Of a DNA stretch of 64,000 nt, positions 57,320 through 64,000 are shown one piece after another. The position numbers and the translations under genes were made by a program. The stretch's first letter is position 1; each line of letters starts with the position of its first letter. The notes below the pieces were generated by a model. The model did not search any database and had not been told where the DNA came from. It saw only the letters and a program-made list of their open reading frames with translations. The stretch comes from Thereva unica (taxonomy: Eukaryota; Arthropoda; Insecta; Diptera; Therevidae). Location of the stretch: positions 62,555,922 to 62,619,921 of the forward strand of contig OX465282.1 of assembly GCA_949987705.1 (NCBI GenBank), given 5' to 3'.

Positions 57320-58260
57320 TTATATAACACGGCGACCTCAAAGTAATCGGTTTGTTATTGGGATTGCAGGGTGGTTACACGAAATATTCTTGTTTCCTTT
57401 GTTTGTGAGACATCAGAGCAAAACAACAACATTATATAAGAAAAGAATGGCCTATTCGGAACGAGTATATTCCGGGAAAAATGAATATCAAACACGAGTT
57501 GTTGGTAGATCCAAATAACATTACTCTACTCCCTTTGCCCATCAAATTGGGGCTCATAAAAAACTTTGTAAAGGCGGTTGACAAAAACAGTGATGCTTTC
57601 CGGTATTTACAAAAAATCTTTCCAAACATTACAGAGGCAAAACTGAAAGAGGGGATATTTGAGCCGCTGCACAAATTGATTAACTCCATAAAACAAAAAG
57701 TAGAGAAATGCGACGAAATACCTTGTTTTTTAATATTTCCTTATTATTCAATGGTCAATATTATTCAATGGTCAAAAAAATTTGCCTTTTAATGGTGTTA
57801 ATCTTTATTATTCCGAAAGTTATTATAAATATAAGAAGTTATGAGTATACCATGTGCTTTGACACTTATTATATGAAATTTTTCAAAAAGTGGAGTTAAT
57901 CGATGTGTGCACTGAACGGCTCATTTGTTGGCCCACAGATCCGTAAAATTATGAAAGATTCTCAGTTTGAAAACCTTTTATCTGTTGCCGCAAAATCTGC
58001 TTGGAAGTCATTCAAAATGGTTGTGGAAGAATTTTTGGAAAATAAAAAAGTGAAAATTACAAAGGAATTGTTGCCGATTTATTGAAAAATTTTCAAGAGA
58101 TGGGAGTAAACATGTCATTAAAAATTCATTTCCTGCACTCGCATCTGAGTTTTTTCCCTGAAAACTTAGGAAGTATGAGTGACGAACAAGGGGAACGTTT
58201 TCACCAAGATTTAAAGGTTTTTGAAGAACGACATCAGGGATGAAAATAGGGAGATTACTG
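57320..58260 (+). pseudogene. Copy of an unnamed gene family dispersed in arthropod genomes
   Basis: In one frame: HGDLKVIGLLLGLQ, GYTKYSCFLCL (then TGA where I would expect W), WPIRNEYIPG, PLPIKLGLIKNFVKA and ITEAKLKEGIF. A 262-bp MITE interrupts it. It resumes with VGPQIRKIMKDSQFE and, after a frameshift near 58080, MSLKIHFLHSHLSFFPENLG and DEQGERFHQDLKV, fading near 58250. I remember such proteins as multi-copy uncharacterised arthropod proteins, possibly transposon-borne; no function is assigned. Stop, frameshift and MITE make it inactive. Confidence 0.7.
57661..57922. mobile_element. MITE, 262 bp, TSD ATTT
   Basis: Inverted ends GAGCCGCTGCACAAAT and GAGCCGTTCAGTGCACACAT, both leading to GATTAACTCCA. 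ATTT at 57657-57660 and 57923-57926. Removal of the MITE and one ATTT restores the host reading frame across KEGIF and VGPQIRK. Same family as 26668-26924. Confidence 0.9.
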
Positions 58261-58536
58261 TTGGTCCTTATAAGAGAAACTGATCCAAAAATGGCTATTT
58301 TAATTTTTTTTTTGTATTAATATCAAAATTTTGTTATCCAGTAAAGTAAATGAATATTTCTTAAACCAGACGTGACAGAATTTTTTTATTATTTTTTCTG
58401 GATAACTCTTCCTAAATAAACAATATTAATTAACAACTTTCAGCTGGGGTATGAAAACCGTGTAAACTAGTGTTATGAGTATCGCTCCATTGCCTAATGT
58501 TGTTATGCACTGGGAATCTGAATTAGGTTTACCTTT
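58261..58536. other. No recognisable gene
   Basis: AT-rich spacer. Confidence 0.4.
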
Positions 58537-58690
58537 GACGGTGATTAGACTGTTCGTTCCTACGTACGTTCCTCACGAGATTTTAGATAAACGGGGAAGT
58601 GGGGATGAAGCCCTTCTTCATCTCCACTTCCCCGTTCATCTAAAAAGCTCATGAGGAACGTACGTAGGAACGAACAATCTAATCACCGTC
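58537..58690. repeat. Near-perfect 154-bp hairpin
   Basis: Arms of about 74 bp (GACGGTGATTAGACTGTTCG inward; CGTTCCTACGTACG; GGGGAAGTGG) meet around a loop of a few bases at CCCTT. Two or three mismatches and a small indel. Could be a tiny foldback MITE or yield small RNAs if transcribed. Confidence 0.9.
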
Positions 58691-58921
58691 TTTCGTTATG
58701 TAGACTATCTCCGTAAATCATTTCGAGAAAATCCGTCAGTTCTTGCATTTCAATGATCATTTTACGCAACCACCGTAATATAGTAGCGTAGGTTGGCACT
58801 CTTGCAAGCTGCTACTTGTCAAGCAGACTTGTCTATGTCTGCAACACTGTGTGAGGCTGTTATTAGTACCACGACCACGTTATGTGAGTTTAGTTGCTGA
58901 AGCTGTGCTGCTTGTTTTACT

Positions 58922-60595
58922 ATGAGTGAAGAAAAAGTTGTGAACATTTTAAATAATTTAGGCTTAGACACTGCGATAAGTGATGATGACTACAGTGTGC
59001 ATGCAGATTATTTTACTGAAAGAGTTTTAAGTAGTGGTGAATCGAGTGATAGTGAACACGAACAGCTCCAAGAGACAGGAGCTAATGAAAGCATCGTAGA
59101 CTTTCATCCAAAATTAGATGAACTTTCACTAAGTACTGAAAATCTTATTGACATCGATAACGTAATTATCCAAATTGAACGAGATGGCAATGATCAGCAG
59201 ATAGTTGATGATGATGATGAGGGAGAGGACGTTGTTGTAGTAAATGACGAAGCTAACCATAATCCTGATACTGACCACAACCTAGTAACTAGTTTCCTTG
59301 AGCAGGGTTGTGGCTGCAAAGAAAATTGTTGCCGCTTTTTTTTTCTGCTGATGAGCTGTTGCATATGCGATTAGACTGCGCAGAAATTGACCATTATTAT
59401 GACCACACAAACACACTAGATCAAGTTATTTTAGGTCAGCTTCGCTGCCTCACGTTAGACTCTACATTAACTTCCAAGACTAAGAAAATAAACACAGAGA
59501 GAAAAGCTCCAAGAACTAGTTACATACATGTTAAACGGCAATACAGTTTGCAAGAACACATTTATGTTTGGACAGAACATTAAAACAAAAAGATTAAAAA
59601 GACTGACAAAAATGTACAATACCACAGGGTTAGTGGCAAAAGAGCACGGAAATACAGGAAAACTTAAAAAGCACACAACCTCTTTTTCACAAACTGAGTT
59701 TGTGGTTAGATTTCTACACAACTACGCTGAGCAGCATGCAATAATTTTGCCAGGTAGAAGCAGCACCGTTTACCAAACCAGCCTACGATTATTACCTTCA
59801 AGTGATACGAAAGTAAAAATATATGACACTTACAAAGCATCATTTTCCGAAGATATGACTCAGAAACCCGTAAGTTTAAGGGTTTTTACTAACATATGGC
59901 GGAGTGTATGTCCAGATATAGTCATTATCAAGCCAAGAAGCTATTTGTGTGCTTTGTGTCAAAAACACTTTACTTCTAATGCGGCTATGGCATTAGTGTC
60001 TGAAGAGGAAAAACTTAAAACTATTGAGAAAATGAGAGGCCATCTACAGACTGTTTCCCAAGAAAGGAAAAATTACAATGATGTCATTAAAAAAACCAGA
60101 GATAATTTAAAAAATGGTGACACATCTACTATGCACTACAGTTTTGATATGGCCCAACAAGTGCATATTCCATCTAATCCATTGCAGCCAGGACCCATCT
60201 ACTTTTTAGTGCCGTTCAAAGTTGGCATATTCGGAGTAATGTGCGAAACAACGAGTAAACAGTGCAACTATCTCATCCCCAAGAGTGCAAGTACGACAAA
60301 AGGCTCTAACCTTATAGTAAGCCTGTTTCACCACCACCTGGAAAACAACTCGTTGGATAAAGGCGTAATGTTTGTCCACGCTGATCATTGCATGGGACAA
60401 AACAAAAATAATATTCTCATGGGTTACTTAGCTTGGAGAATCTGTCAAGGAAAAAAAATTGGTATGTCGTTCATGCCTGTAGGGCATACTAAATTCGCAT
60501 GCGATTGGGCCTTCGGTCTTTTGGGCCTTTCATACATGATTGATGCAAATGATTTCTCAACCCAGCTACTCTACACTCCTTACTATTGTCTATAG
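58922..60595 (+). pseudogene. DUF7869-like transposase-type protein, two frameshifts
   Basis: Starts MSEEKVVNILNNLGLDTAIS with an acidic N-terminus (to about 59290), then a cysteine cluster CGCKENCC. A frameshift in a T-run (59333-59342) leads to ADELLHMRLDCAEID, and another near 59525 to NGNTVCKNTFMFGQN, AEQHAIILPGRSS, RSYLCALCQKHF, FVHADHCMGQNKNN and VGHTKFACDWAFGLLG. The last two motifs contain the acidic residues expected of a nuclease-like core. The end (DANDFSTQLLY) departs from the family, so the 3' part is missing. Domain name from memory. Confidence 0.6.
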
Positions 60596-60868
60596 CATGC
60601 GCCCCACGTTTTTTCGTTTAAAATCTTACAAATATTTTCATAGCTATTACAAATTCACAATCACAAATTTTCAGGACTATCTGTATGGTGTTAGGAATAT
60701 ATTTGAGGTTCTAAATCTGTATGGGGCTAGGAGAAATTATTTTATACTTTTTAGTTCGTTTTAAAAACGTGCTATATTAAAAAGTTTTTTTTATCTAAAT
60801 AATTATTTTAATATAATATAAAATTAAGCACATATTTCGTTATTAGCTTTCGTCAGTAGAAGGGGGTG
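60596..60868. other. No recognisable gene
   Basis: AT-rich spacer before the gypsy LTR-like sequence. Confidence 0.35.
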
Positions 60869-61105
60869 TTTTGTTCACCACGTATGGTAGTGAAATTGAA
60901 AGTACTCCATCAGCAGCGTCTACAACAATTTCAGCTACAATCCTGATAGTTTAGAAAAAATAACTAATCAGTTTAGTACTGAAGTACGTCACTGCATCTC
61001 TTTCTCTAATAAGTTCTAATCTAGGCTCAAGTGATATGTTATGATCAGTAATAAAACAGAAGTTAACTCGAGTGGTCGTGTTATTTATTACTCAAGAACA
61101 CTACA
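60869..61105 (+). repeat. Possible LTR of the truncated gypsy element
   Basis: Starts TGTTTTGTTCACC, contains AATAAA near 61051 and ends ACACTACA, followed at 61106 by TGGCGCTGCGG, which could be a primer-binding site. No second copy in the window. Confidence 0.35.
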
Positions 61106-61279
61106 TGGCGCTGCGGACATTCCGGACAAACGGGACCGAAGTGTAAAAGTGAAAATGTGGGTCAGTGATTTATAAAAAGAAAAAAATACTAATAAAGAAA
61201 AGCTGTGGAATAAAGGAAGAAAAACTAAGAAACACTACATGGAATAAGTGGAAAAAATTATGAAAAAGTTGTAGAAGCA

Positions 61280-63085
61280 TCTGATAAATATTGCAAGCCA
61301 AAAAGCAATGAGGTGTATGAATCCTATAAATTTTACAATAGGAATCAACAGATTCTTGAGCCATTTGATTCGTTTGTATTGGATATAAAGAAAATTGCGA
61401 AACGATGTGGATTTGCGGATACGGAGAGAATGCTACGAGATCGCACTGTTCTGGGCATCACAGACAAAGCGGTGCAGAAAAAACTATTACAAGTAGAAGA
61501 TTTAACGTTAAACAAGGCCATTGATATAGCAAGGGCAGCAGAAGTGACTAAGCAACAGGTATCATCAATGAGAGGAGAAAAGGCATCAATCCAAGCGGTA
61601 GAAAAGAAGCTGCAGAATGTAGAGATAAGTACTAACAATAGAAGTAAGAATAATAAAAGCAATTTATTTACAGTAAAAGATAAGTACAATAAAAATAATA
61701 ATCGGTATACTTTTAGGGTAATAGAAAAAAAAGAAGGAATTTTGGAAAACAAGAGGAGCAACATCAACAGAATTTGTAATTTTTGTGGAAAAACACATAG
61801 AAAAGGGCAATGTACTGCATATGGAACAGTGTGCACCAAATGCAACAAGAAAAACCATTTTGCAATAGTGTGCACACACAAAAAAATTCATGAAATTCAG
61901 CTTCCAGAAGAAGAACTGAATTCTGAGGAGATATTCTATGTACGCGACATCCAGGAAAAGCAAAAGGTATGTAAGTCGTGGTATGAAATAATTAAGTTAA
62001 ATGATCAGATGATTAAATTTAAACTCGATACTGGGTCCCCAGTGAATGTAGTGCCTCTTAACCATATAAAAAATATCAAAGATTTGAAAATAGAAAAAGA
62101 CTTAGTGTATTTGGAAGCATATAACGGGACTGAAATTAACAAAATAGGGAAGATAAAGGCAAAATGCATTGTCAGAAACGTCATAACTACTCAAGAATAT
62201 TTTGTTATAAAAGAGGAATGAACTCCAATCTTAGGATTAGCAGGGTGCACAGAGTTAGGTTTAGTTAGAAGAGTCGAGGAGATAAAGATGACAACAAAAG
62301 AAAATATGATTAAGAGGTTTGCAGAGGTTTTCACTGGGTTAGGGTGTTTTCATAGTAATTTTCATATAGAATTAAAAGAAAACGTAACACCTATAGCACC
62401 GCCTCCTAGACGGATTCCAATTCCTATGAGAGAACCATTAAAGAATGAAATTCAGCGATTAATCAAGCTTAGTGTGATTGAGCCGGTGAGTGAAGCATGT
62501 GATTGGGTATCCAATATAGTAGTGGTCGAAAAACCAGATAAAACAAGAATATGTTTAGATCCAAAGCATTTAAATCTTGCAATTAAGGATCACTTTTATG
62601 AGATACCGACGTTTGAGCAAATTAAACCAGTTTTTGCAAATAAAAAGATTTTTAGTGTGCTAGATATGAAAGATGGATACTGGCAAATTAAGTTAAACGA
62701 AGCGTCCAAAAATCTTTGTACTTTTAGTACGTCATTAGGATGCTACCGTTTCACTCGCTTACCATTTGGGTTGAAAATAGCTCCTGAAATATTTCAGAAA
62801 TTAAATGTGGAAAATTTTTCAGGGATACCGAATCTTATTAGACGATTTAATAATTGCTGCGGAAAATGAATATGAACATGACAAGACATTAGAATTAGTA
62901 TTAGAAAGAGCACAGAAAAAAAGTATAAAATTCAACCCGCGAAGTACAGTTCAAGGTGAATAAGGTCAAGTTTTTAGGTCATTACATTACTGATAAAGGG
63001 ATACAGATAGATAAAGAACGCGATTGAAAATTTGAAAGCTCCGGAAAACAAAAAAGGGTTGCAAACACTTATGGGGTTTGTAAAC
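61280..63085 (+). pseudogene. Ty3/gypsy Gag-protease-RT fragment (Mag/K02A2.6-like)
   Basis: Gag from SNEVYESYKFYNRNQQ (N-terminus missing) through IAKRCGFADTERM and two zinc knuckles (CNFCGKTHRKGQC, CTKCNKKNHFAIVC). Protease FKLDTGSPVNVVPLN. One TGA at 62219-62221, then RT: PPPRRIPIPMREPLKNEI, VEKPDKTRICLDPKHLN, VLDMKDGYWQIKLN and RLPFGLKIAPEIFQ. Frame shifts near 62825 (the LLDDLIIAA catalytic region lies in another frame) and again near 62955, and it ends near 63085 at MGFVNY. RNase H and integrase absent. Confidence 0.82.
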
Positions 63086-64000
63086 TATTAGACCAGTGCA
63101 GATAATTTTTGAGAAAAAAAATTCTTAGCAGTATATGGAAGGTGGGAAAATTTAGGATAAATGCTACGTAAACAAGGAAAAATCGAGAGTACCGCAGCAG
63201 ATGACCGGAAAGGGGGCGGGGGAGCCAAAATGTGAGTTTTAGGGGGTTAAACGTGTTTTTTTGCGATTCCTGAGAAAAGTAGACCTCCTATCGAAAAATG
63301 TTAAATGTAAACGTTGTAGATAATTAAAAGATCTAGAGCTTTTGTTCAAATTATTTTTCGACATAACCTCAAAAAATGGAGAAAAACGTCAAAAACCGAT
63401 TTTGTCGTTTATCATTTTTATCTTTCACAAAAATGATCCAATTTTAATGAAATATGAGGAAAATGTAGATTTTCATGTTTCGAAAAGGCCCTATTTTTTT
63501 TCAAAGCGATTGGTTGTGTAGTTTTGTTTTTATGACCTTAATTTAAAAAAAGGCCCCATTTTCAATCATAAAAGTTGGCGAACGAATTTTTGATTTTTAA
63601 AATTTTGAAGACGGGTTTTTTTTCGTTGAATCCTCTACTTTAAGATGGTGTAAAAAAATGACAGTGTCACAATAGAAAAACATCGAGAAAAATTCGAAAA
63701 ACCAAAAACATCCTTTTTCAAATATCGATTTTTCCGTAAACTTCGCTAATTCTTTATCTCTCTTTGACATAAAGCTTTAAGAGTGGCGCAAAACTGTAAA
63801 TTTAATGTAATATATTATAAGGGAATTTCAGGTAACAGTTTCAGATGTGAAAAAATTTGTTTAAACAATTATTTCACCCAAGGAAAAAATTACAGTTTTA
63901 GGCCAAAAAAAATATTTCTACGTATTGTGATGGCTTATACATTAAAACTTACTGGTAGAACCCAGCACGCGATATTCGAGCACCATTTTCTAAGTCTATA
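63086..64000. other. Non-coding repeat-like sequence
   Basis: A/T-homopolymer-rich, with phrases such as AAAAACCGATTTTGTCG and TTTTGAAGACGGG. Style resembles the arms of the 50315-51321 palindrome but no direct match was seen. Likely a non-autonomous repeat continuing past the window. Confidence 0.35.

Overview
The window is repeat-dominated nuclear DNA of an arthropod, almost certainly an insect. It is AT-rich, has spliceosomal introns with GT/AG borders, and carries an insect-type errantivirus, P, mariner, Tc1, PIF/Harbinger and pogo DNA transposons, Copia and CsRn1-type gypsy elements, and a CR1/Jockey-type LINE. The order cannot be fixed from sequence alone. No tRNA, rRNA or CRISPR was seen. 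Only two stretches resemble ordinary host genes: an NAA80-like acetyltransferase (25915-26322, minus) and the 5' exons of an MBOAT7-like acyltransferase (41201-42165, minus). Both lie inside a transposon.

The main result is a nested stack at about 20.0-45.4 kb. A pogo/Tigger transposase gene (20537-21671) appears to resume at 44112-44640. The sequence between holds a PIF/Harbinger element whose HARBI1-like nuclease gene runs on the minus strand from 44014 to 42460 and resumes at 22998-22560 in the same reading frame. That gene is split by a 19,461-bp P-superfamily element at 22999-42459. The evidence is a 30/31-bp terminal inverted repeat starting CACTGACATATA, a perfect 8-bp target duplication GGTCGCAT, and an intact three-exon THAP-domain P transposase (1,088 aa) inside. 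This P element carries the NAA80-like gene antisense in its first intron and the MBOAT7-like fragment near its right end. It has itself been hit by a Tc1 element, two MITEs, an errantivirus with apparently identical LTRs (TSD CCCG) and a foldback element (9-bp TSD TTATATTTA).

Layout outside the stack: 1-1.1 kb transposase remnants; 1.4-7.0 kb MITEs and a TTA-flanked PIF deletion derivative (3750-4696); 7086-15410 a composite Harbinger element (TSD TTA) with a DNA-binding-protein gene and a nuclease gene tail to tail, interrupted by a full-length LINE (9.26-13.8 kb); 15.4-19.1 kb low-repeat DNA with one candidate alternatively spliced exon; 19.1-20.0 kb tandem repeats; 45.8-53.7 kb a CsRn1-like gypsy element holding a 1-kb palindrome flanked by TA runs; 53.9-55.5 kb a truncated Copia; 57.3-58.3 kb an unnamed repeated arthropod gene family broken by a MITE; 58.9-60.6 kb a decayed transposase-like gene; 60.9-63.1 kb a truncated gypsy element.

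Most coding regions serve transposition of their own element. The P transposase gene, the LINE ORFs and the errantivirus gag and env are open throughout. Nearly everything else has frameshifts, stops or truncations, noted entry by entry.
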